Positions 26,095 through 35,873 of a DNA stretch of 64,000 nucleotides are shown piece by piece. Origin of the DNA: Roseivirga sp. 4D4 (GTDB taxonomy: Bacteria; Bacteroidota; Bacteroidia; Cytophagales; Cyclobacteriaceae); contig NZ_MDGP01000001.1 in NCBI RefSeq assembly GCF_001747095.1, positions 975,001-1,039,000 of the forward strand, read 5' to 3'. The first letter of the stretch is position 1. Each line of letters opens with the position of its first letter. The notes under the pieces are model-generated. The model had not been told where the DNA came from and did no database searches. It worked only from the letters and a program-made list of their open reading frames with translations. The position numbers were made by a program, and so were the translations under genes.

Positions 26095-26109
26095 TGGTAC
26101 AGTGATTGG
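26095..26109 (+). promoter_or_regulatory. Candidate sigma-54 promoter, permease 1
   Basis: TGGTAC, five bases, then TTGG matches the -24/-12 layout (GG, ten bases, then G), although the -12 C is G. The ATG is 24 bp downstream, which leaves a leader of about a dozen bases. The same motif recurs before permease 2, and a sigma-54 activator gene is divergent from this one. Confidence 0.6.
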
Positions 26110-26133
26110 AAAGTAATCTATTAAACTAAGGCT

Positions 26134-28524
26134 ATGCTCAAAAACTACATCACCACGACATTCAGATTCTTTTGGAAGAATAAATCTTACAGCCTCATTA
26201 ATCTACTGGGTTTATCCATTGGTATGAGCTGCTTTATCTTGCTGAGTTTATTTGTCCGAAAGGAATTCAGCTATGACCAATATCATGAGGATAAGGATCT
26301 TATCTACCAAGTTTATTTAAGCGATACGAGCAGTAGCAGAAGTGATTATGCCTATCAGACAATGGCTCCTATGGCACCGCTTTTCAAGGAAACAGTTCCT
26401 GAAGTCACAGAGGCAATTCGGTTTGGCAGAATGAACAATCGTGTGATCAAATTGAAAACAGGAATTAAGTATCAGGCTGACGAAGTTTATTATACCGATG
26501 AGTCAGTGTTTGACTTTTTCTCTATTCGGCTTTTAGCAGGCTCATCTTCAAGTGTACTGGCCTCAGGTGATCATATGGCAATCTCAGAAGAGGTGGCCAT
26601 TAGAATGTTTGGCACAGTGGAAGAGGCAATATCAGAAACGATTGAGATCGTTGATTTTGGTGCTTTGACCGTGAGTGGAGTCTTCGAGAATTTGCCAGAT
26701 AACACGCATCTAGATTTTGATTATCTCATTTCTTTCGAAAATGCAGACAAGGCTATGGCCCATGTTTTTGGACCAAATAACGCTGCACTGGGTGCTGATG
26801 CCAAGTCGGTGATGGATTGGGGTACAGTTTCGGCATTTCCGGTGTATCTCAAACTTAGATCGGATCTTATCGATATCGAAAATGTAGAATTGAGTCTGCA
26901 AAGCGCACTTGCTCCGCACAGGCCATCTGATTTAGTGAAGTTGGTCCCGCTGACAGAGATTTACTTTTCTGAATTGAATAAGGGTTACTTTGGTAGAAAA
27001 GGAGAGGAGTCTAATGCTCGGCTTTATTTAATTATTGCCTTTATCATTCTTGGCGTAGCTATAGTTAACTATATGAATATGGCTACTGCACGCCATTCAA
27101 AAAGGGCAAAAGAGGTTGGAATTCGTAAGACGGTTGGAGGGCATCGTATGCAAATTGCCAAGCAATTCTTTCTAGAATCCACCTTAATGGCATTTATCTC
27201 TCTTTTACTCGCAATTTGCTTCACAGAAATGGCTCTGCCTACACTGAACGGGTTTATCGGTAAGGATTTGGCTCTAGCTTACGACTCACCCTTAACCTAC
27301 ATGACACTGGCACTATTTACGGTGCTGATCAGCTTCTTGTCGGGAATATATCCATCTATTTTCCTTTCTAAGTTCAGCCCTATTCAAATGCTTACCGGTA
27401 GAGTGTCTGGTGGTAAAGGAGGTGCTGCTTTCAGAAAGGTGCTTGTCGGCTTCCAATTCTTTGTATGCCTTAGTTTAATTGCTATCACCAGCATTGTGTA
27501 TAGCCAGTTTAGCTACATGCAAAACATGGACTTAGGAATCGAAGAAGATCAGATAATCGGTGTTTCAATGAGAGACACAAACCTTCAGAAAAGCTACCCT
27601 GTATTTAAGGATCGATTGCTCTCTAATGCGTCAATTTCCGCTGTGACTGGTGTTTCTTATTCCGTATTCAAGGGGAATATGTCTGTTTATGCAGGTATAG
27701 CTGGAATGGAAGAAAGTCAACCTGTGAGTTACATGTCGGTGGAATCAAATTTCCTCAACACATTAGGTATAAAGGTTAATACTGGACAATCCTTTGCAGA
27801 TATGGACGAGAGTGCAGTGACTAATGCCTTGCTGATCAATGAGACAGCAGCTGAAAAGTTTGGTTGGGATAATCCACTTGAAGAGAAAATCTTTCAGGCG
27901 CCCATAACAGGAGTTGTTGATGATTTTATCTATGGTTCTGCCAAAACAGCGATAGCTCCAATGGTAATGATGACCTCTAAGGAAGGGTTTAGTCAGGCTT
28001 ATATTAAGATCAATGGAGCTAATGTAAAAGAAGCCGTCAATCATGTCCAGTCGGTCTTTGAAGACTTCTCAATCGATTATCCCTTTGAGTATAAGTTCTT
28101 AGACGATCACTTCGCTGAGATGTATGAAGGCGAGAAAAGACTTTCCGATATCTTTTCCATTTTCAGCCTACTCGCAATTTTCATCGCTGGTTTAGGGATA
28201 TTTGGATTGTCCATATTTATGGCCGAGCAGAGAATCAAAGAAATTGGCATTAGAAAAGTATTAGGAGCAGGTGTTGGCCACATCATTTGGGTTATGAATA
28301 ATGGCGTTACCAAGTTGATGGTTGTTGTTGCCATAATAACACTTCCATTGGTATATCATTTTATGAGTTTATGGCTTTCTGACTTTGCTTTTCATATTAC
28401 TCTTAATGGAATTCTGTTAGTCGCACCTTTGCTGGTCTTAACACTAATTGTTTGGAGTATACTCATGTTCCAATCCTATAAGTCCGCTAGGACAAATCCA
28501 ATAAACGCATTGCGTACTGACTGA
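26134..28524 (+). CDS. FtsX/MacB-family ABC permease 1 of 7
   Basis: A 796-residue inner-membrane protein with two repeats of one MacB-like half. Each half has a first membrane helix (SLINLLGLSIGMSCFILLSL, residues 20-40; FRKVLVGFQFFVCLSLIAIT near 430), a periplasmic MacB_PCD domain, and an FtsX three-helix unit with a coupling motif. The motifs are KEVGIRKTVGG near 330 and KEIGIRKVLGA near 705. It ends in the array-wide tail TNPINALRTD. In MacB/LolCE relatives such permeases transfer mechanical force from a cytoplasmic ATPase to periplasmic partners rather than pumping across the membrane. No ATPase is encoded here. It is separated from the next permease by 155 bp containing its own promoter-like module. 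Confidence 0.9.
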   Translation: MLKNYITTTFRFFWKNKSYSLINLLGLSIGMSCFILLSLFVRKEFSYDQYHEDKDLIYQVYLSDTSSSRSDYAYQTMAPMAPLFKETVPEVTEAIRFGRMNNRVIKLKTGIKYQADEVYYTDESVFDFFSIRLLAGSSSSVLASGDHMAISEEVAIRMFGTVEEAISETIEIVDFGALTVSGVFENLPDNTHLDFDYLISFENADKAMAHVFGPNNAALGADAKSVMDWGTVSAFPVYLKLRSDLIDIENVELSLQSALAPHRPSDLVKLVPLTEIYFSELNKGYFGRKGEESNARLYLIIAFIILGVAIVNYMNMATARHSKRAKEVGIRKTVGGHRMQIAKQFFLESTLMAFISLLLAICFTEMALPTLNGFIGKDLALAYDSPLTYMTLALFTVLISFLSGIYPSIFLSKFSPIQMLTGRVSGGKGGAAFRKVLVGFQFFVCLSLIAITSIVYSQFSYMQNMDLGIEEDQIIGVSMRDTNLQKSYPVFKDRLLSNASISAVTGVSYSVFKGNMSVYAGIAGMEESQPVSYMSVESNFLNTLGIKVNTGQSFADMDESAVTNALLINETAAEKFGWDNPLEEKIFQAPITGVVDDFIYGSAKTAIAPMVMMTSKEGFSQAYIKINGANVKEAVNHVQSVFEDFSIDYPFEYKFLDDHFAEMYEGEKRLSDIFSIFSLLAIFIAGLGIFGLSIFMAEQRIKEIGIRKVLGAGVGHIIWVMNNGVTKLMVVVAIITLPLVYHFMSLWLSDFAFHITLNGILLVAPLLVLTLIVWSILMFQSYKSARTNPINALRTD

Positions 28525-28536
28525 TTCTGAGTAGGT

Positions 28537-28637
28537 GTCCGCTGGCGGTCGGTACAGTTCGCTGACGGATGATTGCATTAGAGGAAGTCTATTCAATCAA
28601 TTGAAAATCAAGTAATTAAGTTTGGTACGGTGCTTGA
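28537..28637 (+). promoter_or_regulatory. Upstream element copy 2 and candidate sigma-54 promoter, permease 2
   Basis: GTCCGCTGGCGGTC (28537-28550), then TACAGTTCG and ACGGAT, repeats the element at 26008. TGGTAC (28623-28628), five bases, TTGA (28634-28637) repeats the -24/-12 motif. The spacing from palindrome centre to -24 is about 80 bp, as in copy 1. The bases around the -24 box (TTTGGTAC, then GTG) and a later GGCT are also shared. The ATG of permease 2 is 42 bp beyond. Confidence 0.6.
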
Positions 28638-28679
28638 AATGACCATTGATAAGCCCAGGGCTCTAAATCTCAAAATACC

Positions 28680-31046
28680 ATGAACAACATCTTAAGATTC
28701 TTCAAGTCTGGAATTAAGAGTCTCAAAAGAGAACGATTTTTTGCAGTAGTCAATATCATAGGTCTTTCCCTTGGTATGTACTGCTTTCTGGTGACTTCCC
28801 TTTACGTTCAAGATGAGTTAACACATGACAGGTGGCATAGAAATGCTGATAATATCTACATGCCTAAGATGATGATGAGCTTTGGCGAATCGAATAGCTT
28901 CTTTCTATTTCCACCAGTAAAGTTAGGGGAGGCAATGACCGAAGAAATCCCAGGCGTCCTAGACGCTGTCAATATCAGTTTGGCACAAAGGGTCAGTTAC
29001 ACTTTTAAGGATGAGGAGTTTGAATCAAAAGAATTTTTCTATACCGAACCAAGCCTCTTTGACGTCTTCGATTTTGAATTAAAATATGGCAGCGAAGAGA
29101 CAGCTTTGAGTACTACAGATGATATCATACTGTCTTCAGAAATCGCTAAGAAGCATTTTTCCGGTCAAAACCCGGTGGGTGAGTTCATAGAAATCATTGG
29201 CAAAGGAACATTCAGAATTTCAGGTGTGCTGAAGCCCATTCCCGCTAAGTCTCACCTTCAATTTGAATTTTTGGCCTTAATCAATACAAAAAAGGCACCT
29301 TATGACTTCTATGTAGATAGATGGGATACTGGGACGGGGCTCAATTACATACTGACCATGCCAGATTACTCAGAAGAGAAATTATTGGAAGACACTAAAA
29401 GGGTCTTAATGTCCAAGGATACCACTGGTACTCCAGGTGAGTACAGTTATACAAAATTCACTGACCTATACATGGAAAATGGGACCATGAGAAGTTCAGA
29501 AAAAGCCATGTTCGGTGGTCAAATGAAGTACGTCTATATTTTCTCACTTATTGGCGGACTTTTATTGCTAGTGGCCTGTTTTAACTACATCAATTTGACA
29601 ACTGCCAGATCATTTGCCAGGTCAAAAGATGTAGCTGTCCGTAAAATTATCGGAGCGACAAAAACAAGGTTGGTACTCTATCAAATGGGAGAGACGCTGT
29701 TTTTATCGCTTTTTGCACTTGTTATTGCAGTAGTGTCTGTAGAGGTTACGCTACCGGGGATTAATAGCATTTTAGATAAGTCTTTGGCTTTAGACTTCAT
29801 CACTTCACCTCAGGTCCTTTTGCTCCCGATTGGCATCTTGTCAGTAGTGGTTTTGATCTCCGGTTTATACCCTGCATTGACAGTGTCTGCATTTAGCTTA
29901 TCCTCTGTTTTAAGGGGCACAAATCCCAAGTCCACAAAGGCGATTTTCAGAAAGGCACTTATCGTTTTACAGTTCTTGATTTGTGCAGGTCTTCTCTCTA
30001 GTGCCTTGATTATTAGAGGGCAAGCCGAGTATTTAGTTAATCTCGACTTGGGTTATAATGAGGAGAATGTTCTTGGTCTAGACCTCACTAAAGCAGGTCT
30101 TTTCGAAAAGTATGTTGAGTTTAGAACGGAAGTTGAACGGATTCCTCAAATCGAGATGGTCAGTGGTTCGCCATTACCAAACTTTAATTCAATCATTAAT
30201 ATTCCAGTAGGTGAGGGCGAGGATAAGTTTGATGTTACCTACTTCTATGGCGCAGCTGATAAGGATTTCAATGACCTTTTTGGCTTAGAGTTTATCTATG
30301 GCAATGGGTTTGAGGGCTTGACAGATTCTGAACTTGAAACCGCAGTCATTATCAATGAGGCTGCATTGAAGCGTTTGGGTTGGGAGGGAAATCCGATCGG
30401 CCGAAAGCTATTGGAGAGTAAGGTAGTTCGGGGTGTCACCAAAGATTTTCACTATAGATCAGGTAAGTCCAAGATTGGTCCAATACTGATCGATAATCAA
30501 ATGGATCAAATCAGTAAGCTCCAGGTCAAGTTTCGCGAAGGGGATAGAGCCGCGGTTATTGCGCAAGTAGAAAAGGTATGGGAAGGCTTTAATACAAAAG
30601 GAAAATTCGAGATGGAAGAGGTAGAGGACTTCTTTGCAGATACCTATAAGCGAGAGGAGAGCCTTGTGAATATTTTCGACCTATTAACCGGTTTGTTGAT
30701 GGTGGTGGCCTTTTTAGGATTGTTTGCCCTGTCCACTTTTGAGAATCAGTTGAGAGAAAAGGAAATGAGCATTCGCAAAGTGCTTGGCGCTAGTTATATG
30801 AACCTCATAAGAGTCCTGAACAAGAAGTTCACCTTGCTGATTGTCCTGGCTATATTGATTTCAGTTCCAGCGTCATATCTCCTCATCAATGAGTGGTTGA
30901 TATCTTTTCCTTATAGAATCGAGAGCGTGGTGCCGTATTTCGGTATTGCCATCAGTGCAGTATTGCTACTGTCTATATTAATACTGGGTGTGCACAGTTA
31001 CTTCAACACCAGAAAGAACCCTGCTAACGTCCTTAGAAACGAATAA
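28680..31046 (+). CDS. FtsX/MacB-family ABC permease 2 of 7
   Basis: A 788-residue protein with the same duplicated layout: helix FFAVVNIIGLSLGMYCFLV, MacB-like periplasmic domain, FtsX unit, then a second copy of each. The coupling motifs are more divergent than in the others (KDVAVRKIIGA and KEMSIRKVLGA), which suggests a distinct partner or function. The tail is KNPANVLRNE. It is the first gene of a six-gene run in which successive gaps are 11, 2 and 14 bp, an 8-base overlap and 2 bp. The upstream promoter module therefore probably serves all six. Confidence 0.9.
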   Translation: MNNILRFFKSGIKSLKRERFFAVVNIIGLSLGMYCFLVTSLYVQDELTHDRWHRNADNIYMPKMMMSFGESNSFFLFPPVKLGEAMTEEIPGVLDAVNISLAQRVSYTFKDEEFESKEFFYTEPSLFDVFDFELKYGSEETALSTTDDIILSSEIAKKHFSGQNPVGEFIEIIGKGTFRISGVLKPIPAKSHLQFEFLALINTKKAPYDFYVDRWDTGTGLNYILTMPDYSEEKLLEDTKRVLMSKDTTGTPGEYSYTKFTDLYMENGTMRSSEKAMFGGQMKYVYIFSLIGGLLLLVACFNYINLTTARSFARSKDVAVRKIIGATKTRLVLYQMGETLFLSLFALVIAVVSVEVTLPGINSILDKSLALDFITSPQVLLLPIGILSVVVLISGLYPALTVSAFSLSSVLRGTNPKSTKAIFRKALIVLQFLICAGLLSSALIIRGQAEYLVNLDLGYNEENVLGLDLTKAGLFEKYVEFRTEVERIPQIEMVSGSPLPNFNSIINIPVGEGEDKFDVTYFYGAADKDFNDLFGLEFIYGNGFEGLTDSELETAVIINEAALKRLGWEGNPIGRKLLESKVVRGVTKDFHYRSGKSKIGPILIDNQMDQISKLQVKFREGDRAAVIAQVEKVWEGFNTKGKFEMEEVEDFFADTYKREESLVNIFDLLTGLLMVVAFLGLFALSTFENQLREKEMSIRKVLGASYMNLIRVLNKKFTLLIVLAILISVPASYLLINEWLISFPYRIESVVPYFGIAISAVLLLSILILGVHSYFNTRKNPANVLRNE

Positions 31047-31057
31047 AACTCAAAGTC

Positions 31058-33463
31058 ATGATTCGCAACTATTTTTTAGTCACTTTCAGAAACATCGCAC
31101 GGCATAAAGGCTATTCAGCCATCAATATCACTGGTTTAGCCCTTGGAATTGCCTGCTGTATGCTCATTTTTCTTTATGTAAAGGATGAGTTAACCTATGA
31201 TCGCTATCAGTCCAAAGTTGATAGAATCTATCGTATTGGTTCGGAGATAGATTTCTTTGGTGGAATTAGTAATATTTCGGCATCGAGCCCTGTAGAGGCT
31301 CCGGCCTATTTAGAGAATATACCTGAGGTAGAGGACTTTACCAGAATGGAGTCTGCCCAGGTCATCGTTAAGAAGGGCGAGGAATATATCGATCAGCACC
31401 AAACAGTTTTCAGTGACCCTTCGCTATTCGATATTTTTGATTTTGAGACCCTTTCGGGTGATTTGTCGACTGCTCTTAATGAGTTGAATCGTGTGGTGAT
31501 TACCGAAGAATTAGCAGAAAAATATTTAGGAACTACAGATGCTGCAGGTCAAGAGCTGACAATTAGGGTCAAGGGCAAAATGGAGCAGTATGTGGTTGGA
31601 GCAGTAATCGCTAACATACCAGAAAACTCATCGCTCGAAATAAAAATGGTATTTCCATGGAAGAAGTTTGAAACCTTCCATACTTACCGTCCGAAGCCTT
31701 GGACATCTATTGGTTTTACTTCGTTTCTTCTTTTAAAAGAGGGTACCGATGCACAAGCCATACTGCCCAAGTTCAAAGAAGTTAGAGATACTCAAAACCC
31801 AGATAAGGATGGTGAGTTTGCCCGCAGGGTGAAAACCATATTACAGCCTCTGGCCAGTCTTCATTTAGACACTAGCCTATCTGGAGGAGTTGGTGTAAAG
31901 GGGAGTAGTGATCCCACATATTCCTACATACTTAGCGGAATAGCACTGTTGATTCTGATACTTGCCTGTATCAACTTTGCAAACCTTTCAGTTGCCAGAT
32001 CTCTTCCTCGAGCCAAGGAAATCGGTGTAAGGAAAGTACTTGGTGCCAGAAAAAAACAATTGAGCTTTCAGTTTTTATTGGAGGCATTCAGTATTTCATT
32101 GATGGCTTTTGTGATTGGCTTACTGATCGCTGAGCTGTTACTCCCATTCTTCGGAAGGTTAACGGAAAAGACTTTTAACAACAATGTTACCAGTGATTTG
32201 GGGCTTTTGGCGGGCTGTTTTGCTCTTGTTATGCTAGCGGCCTTTATCGCTGGTAGCTACCCATCTTTCGTCATATCCAGGTTCTCAGTGTTAAAGAGCC
32301 TTTCAGGAAAGGTGAAATTGAATGGAAAGCAGTATGTCACCAAAGGCTTGGTGCTCTTTCAGTTTACCATAGCCGCAGTTTTGGTGGTCGGAACGATCGC
32401 TATGAACAAACAAATTGGTCATATGCTCAAAGTTGATCTCGGTTATGATGATCAGGACTTGGCCAAAATTGTCCTGACTGGTAATGAAGACAAAGGCCAA
32501 TTGTTGAAGAACATTATTGGTCAGAACCCAAGTATTGAGAAGATATCACTCACAGATGGTTACAATGCAGGAACGAGTGTTGGGCATAAGGAAAAGACGA
32601 GCTTTAGTATTTCCAATTCCATCGATGAAGATTACTTGGACATACTAGGCCTGGAACTCATCGCAGGTCGTGAATTGAAAAGCGGTAAGGATCAATACAT
32701 TTTTGGCGAAGACACTCTTACGAATGTGGTTGTTAACCAAAAGTTTGTTGAGGAGCTTGAGATCGAGGGGGACCCTATTGGGGCATTAATCACTGATGGT
32801 GATGACGATCCAGAGACAGCCACTTTTCAATATCGCATCGTGGGTGTAGTGAGTGATTATATATTCTCGAGTGCCAAATCAGGAATAATGGGGATGATGC
32901 TATTACCTAGCGATGAGTCCACAAAATTCAATGAGATATTAATCAAGTACCAGCCAGAGTATTTAACAGAGTTGAAAGAGGAAATGCATGCGGCTTGGCG
33001 AGAGATTGAACCCTATCAGCCTATGTCTTTAGAATTCGTAGATGAGGAGAACAGAGCGGCATACGAGACCGAAAAACGCTGGAAGTCAATCATTACCACT
33101 TCTACTGTCCTAGCGATACTGATTTCATGTCTTGGGTTATTTGGTTTGGCTCACTTGTCAGCACAGCAAAGAGCCAAAGAAGTTGGCGTAAGAAAAGTGT
33201 TAGGGGCCTCTGTAAAGAGACTTGTCGTAATGCTCAACCTGACTTTTTCCAAGCTGGTATTGGCCTCATTGGTGGTGTCTACACCGATAGCTTATTATCT
33301 GGTAAATAACTGGTTGGATAACTTTCAATACCGCATTGATTTGAACGCAACAGTCTTTCTCATTCCAGCACTAATCACCTTTGGGATAGCCGGTGCGACC
33401 ATTTCTGTACAGTCTTTTAAGACAGCTAGTGCAAACCCAGTGGATTCACTTAGAAATGAATAG
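31058..33463 (+). CDS. FtsX/MacB-family ABC permease 3 of 7
   Basis: An 801-residue protein with the same duplicated MacB_PCD-FtsX layout. The first helix contains AINITGLALGIACCMLIFLY. The coupling motifs KEIGVRKVLGA and KEVGVRKVLGA are both near consensus, and the tail is ANPVDSLRNE. The second periplasmic half has the shared VVNQKFVEEL and VVSDYIFSS segments. It starts 11 bp after permease 2 and ends 2 bp before permease 4, without a separate promoter visible. Confidence 0.9.
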   Translation: MIRNYFLVTFRNIARHKGYSAINITGLALGIACCMLIFLYVKDELTYDRYQSKVDRIYRIGSEIDFFGGISNISASSPVEAPAYLENIPEVEDFTRMESAQVIVKKGEEYIDQHQTVFSDPSLFDIFDFETLSGDLSTALNELNRVVITEELAEKYLGTTDAAGQELTIRVKGKMEQYVVGAVIANIPENSSLEIKMVFPWKKFETFHTYRPKPWTSIGFTSFLLLKEGTDAQAILPKFKEVRDTQNPDKDGEFARRVKTILQPLASLHLDTSLSGGVGVKGSSDPTYSYILSGIALLILILACINFANLSVARSLPRAKEIGVRKVLGARKKQLSFQFLLEAFSISLMAFVIGLLIAELLLPFFGRLTEKTFNNNVTSDLGLLAGCFALVMLAAFIAGSYPSFVISRFSVLKSLSGKVKLNGKQYVTKGLVLFQFTIAAVLVVGTIAMNKQIGHMLKVDLGYDDQDLAKIVLTGNEDKGQLLKNIIGQNPSIEKISLTDGYNAGTSVGHKEKTSFSISNSIDEDYLDILGLELIAGRELKSGKDQYIFGEDTLTNVVVNQKFVEELEIEGDPIGALITDGDDDPETATFQYRIVGVVSDYIFSSAKSGIMGMMLLPSDESTKFNEILIKYQPEYLTELKEEMHAAWREIEPYQPMSLEFVDEENRAAYETEKRWKSIITTSTVLAILISCLGLFGLAHLSAQQRAKEVGVRKVLGASVKRLVVMLNLTFSKLVLASLVVSTPIAYYLVNNWLDNFQYRIDLNATVFLIPALITFGIAGATISVQSFKTASANPVDSLRNE

Positions 33464-33465
33464 TC

Positions 33466-35859
33466 ATGCTTAAGAACTACCTTAAAATCGCCATTAGAAA
33501 CTTATTGAAGAATAAGCTCTATTCTTCTATTAACGTTGCAGGCCTTTCTGTAGGTCTAGCGGCCTGTGTTCTGATCGTGCTCTTTGTTAGACATGAGTTG
33601 AGTTTTGACAAACACTTTAGCAATTCTGAGGACATTTATAGGGTGACTGGAGCCTATAATCAGGGAGGTGATGCCAAAACATATTCTGCAACGACAACTT
33701 ATCCCTTACTGCCACTCCTTCAGGCCAACTTTCCTGAAATTGAGACATCTGCACGGATAGATAATTTTGCCGCCAATATTGAAATAGGTGATCGGGTAAT
33801 CTACCAAGACGAAATGCTTATCGTTGATTCCACGTTCTTCGATCTGTTCAGCTTTGAAGCCATTTCTGGAGACTTGACCAATGTGTTGAACGAACCAAAT
33901 GCCATAGTGCTGTCAGAGGCAGCGGCATTAACCCTTTTCAACAAACTAGACATTATCAATGAAGTAATCAGGGTCCAAGAGACAGACTTCAAAGTAGCTG
34001 CCTTGGTTAAGGATTTACCAGAAAACACCCACTTTCAGGCCCAAATATTTATTCCAATGTCTACTGGCATTCAGTGGTATGGCGACTGGGTGCACATTTT
34101 ATTCAATGGAACTAGTCATTACACTTATTTGCAACTTGCGGCAGGAATGGATCCGAGTGATGTGGCTCAAAGGATCAATGCTTTCCTTAATGAAAACTAC
34201 GAACAAGAAACACCGGCAGCATATTCCCTTCAAGCCATTGAGTCAATTCACCTTGAATCTGATTTGGTAGGAGAGCTTGGCGTAAATGGGAACAAGACCA
34301 CAGTACTGATATTCATTGCTACGGCCATAGTTATTCTGCTACTGGCTTGCATCAATTATATCAATCTATCCATTGCCACAGCCTTTCAAAGAGGTACTGA
34401 AGTTGGGCTTAAGAAGGTATTTGGTGCTAAACCATTGGCTCAGGTAATCCAGTTTCAAGTAGAATCAGCGATAGTGGCCTTGTTGGCCTGTATTGTAGCA
34501 GTTGTCTTAGTTGAATTTTCTTTGCCATTCTTCAACCAGGTGACCGGAGGTAGTTTTGATTTTAACCTTCAGGAAGACATTCTGTTATCTCTCGCGATTT
34601 TCGGTGTGGCCTTGATCATCGGCTTTGTATCTGGCAGTTTTCCAGCGGTCTTTTTGCTTAAAATGAAAACTACTAATGCCTTAAGAGCAAGCACACTTTC
34701 AAATGGCAAGAGTAAGTTCAGTTTGAGAAATGCACTTGTCGTATTTCAATTCTTCATTGCTGTTGTTCTCATCGCTTCTACGCTCATCATACTCAATCAG
34801 ATCAAATTTTTGAGAAATGCTGATTTGGGTATTGATACTGAGCAGGTGGTAGTAGTTCCAATTGGTATCATCAATAATCAGTATGATTTGTTGCGACAGG
34901 AGTTAATGCGTGATGCCAATATTGTTAATGTCACGGCCAGCAATAATCATCCTGCGAATCGTGTAGGACACTGGAGGGGTTATTATCCCGAAAACGCAGA
35001 GGAGCAAATCTCGGCACCAACAGTCATCATCTCACATGATTTCTTTGAAACCCTTGGTGCAGAGATGGCGGAAGGCAGGGCTTTCGATCGGTCGTTTGAA
35101 ACGGACTACATGGAAGCCTATGTGATCAATGAAGCTGCAGTGAATTTTTTTGGTTTTGAAGAACCTGTAGGAGCCTCCTTAAGAGGGAGTGCTTATACTG
35201 GGTCTCAATGGTCTCAAAAAAATGCCAAAGTGATCGGTGTGGTAAAGGACTTTCATTTTGCTTCTTTGCATAGCGAAATTAGGCCCACCGTTTTCTCCTT
35301 GAACTCTGAAGCTACTTGGGGTCTGAACTTTATGAGTGTTCGTGTCGCTCCTGGTGACTTGCAGAACACCATTGCTAAAATTGAGGAAACATGGCGTCAG
35401 TTTGCCGGAGCAATTCCATTTGATTTCACCTTTCTGGATGAAGATGTTAACCAACATTATCAAGCAGAAGATCGCTTTTTAAAGGTCTTCACGAGCTTTT
35501 CATTCTTATCCATAATTATTGGGTGCCTCGGTCTCTTTGGTCTCACCGCCTTTATGATGAAACAAAGGACCAAGGAGATAGGCATAAGAAAAGTGCTTGG
35601 TGCCGAAGTCTTTGGTTTGGTAAATACCCTTTCTAAAGACTTTTTAAAGCTTGTTTTGGTGGCCAATGTACTGGGGTGGCCATTGGCTTACTATCTAATG
35701 GATAAGTGGTTGCAAAACTTCGCTTATTCTAATGGTATTTCCTGGAAGGTATTTTTCTGGACAGGTCTTGGAGCCGTTGTCATTGCCTTTGTTTCGGTGG
35801 CATATCATGCGGTAAAAACAGCTCGTATGAACCCTGTTAATTCTATTCGCTACGAATAA
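33466..35859 (+). CDS. FtsX/MacB-family ABC permease 4 of 7
   Basis: A 797-residue member of the array. The first helix reads SSINVAGLSVGLAACVLIVL. The first coupling motif is altered (TEVGLKKVFGA), while the second is consensus (KEIGIRKVLGA). If an ATPase docks to both halves, the first interface may be weaker. It keeps FTFLDEDVNQHY before the last FtsX unit, and the tail MNPVNSIRYE. It follows permease 3 by 2 bp and precedes permease 5 by 14 bp. Confidence 0.9.
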   Translation: MLKNYLKIAIRNLLKNKLYSSINVAGLSVGLAACVLIVLFVRHELSFDKHFSNSEDIYRVTGAYNQGGDAKTYSATTTYPLLPLLQANFPEIETSARIDNFAANIEIGDRVIYQDEMLIVDSTFFDLFSFEAISGDLTNVLNEPNAIVLSEAAALTLFNKLDIINEVIRVQETDFKVAALVKDLPENTHFQAQIFIPMSTGIQWYGDWVHILFNGTSHYTYLQLAAGMDPSDVAQRINAFLNENYEQETPAAYSLQAIESIHLESDLVGELGVNGNKTTVLIFIATAIVILLLACINYINLSIATAFQRGTEVGLKKVFGAKPLAQVIQFQVESAIVALLACIVAVVLVEFSLPFFNQVTGGSFDFNLQEDILLSLAIFGVALIIGFVSGSFPAVFLLKMKTTNALRASTLSNGKSKFSLRNALVVFQFFIAVVLIASTLIILNQIKFLRNADLGIDTEQVVVVPIGIINNQYDLLRQELMRDANIVNVTASNNHPANRVGHWRGYYPENAEEQISAPTVIISHDFFETLGAEMAEGRAFDRSFETDYMEAYVINEAAVNFFGFEEPVGASLRGSAYTGSQWSQKNAKVIGVVKDFHFASLHSEIRPTVFSLNSEATWGLNFMSVRVAPGDLQNTIAKIEETWRQFAGAIPFDFTFLDEDVNQHYQAEDRFLKVFTSFSFLSIIIGCLGLFGLTAFMMKQRTKEIGIRKVLGAEVFGLVNTLSKDFLKLVLVANVLGWPLAYYLMDKWLQNFAYSNGISWKVFFWTGLGAVVIAFVSVAYHAVKTARMNPVNSIRYE

Positions 35860-35873
35860 CAAACTCGAATCAG

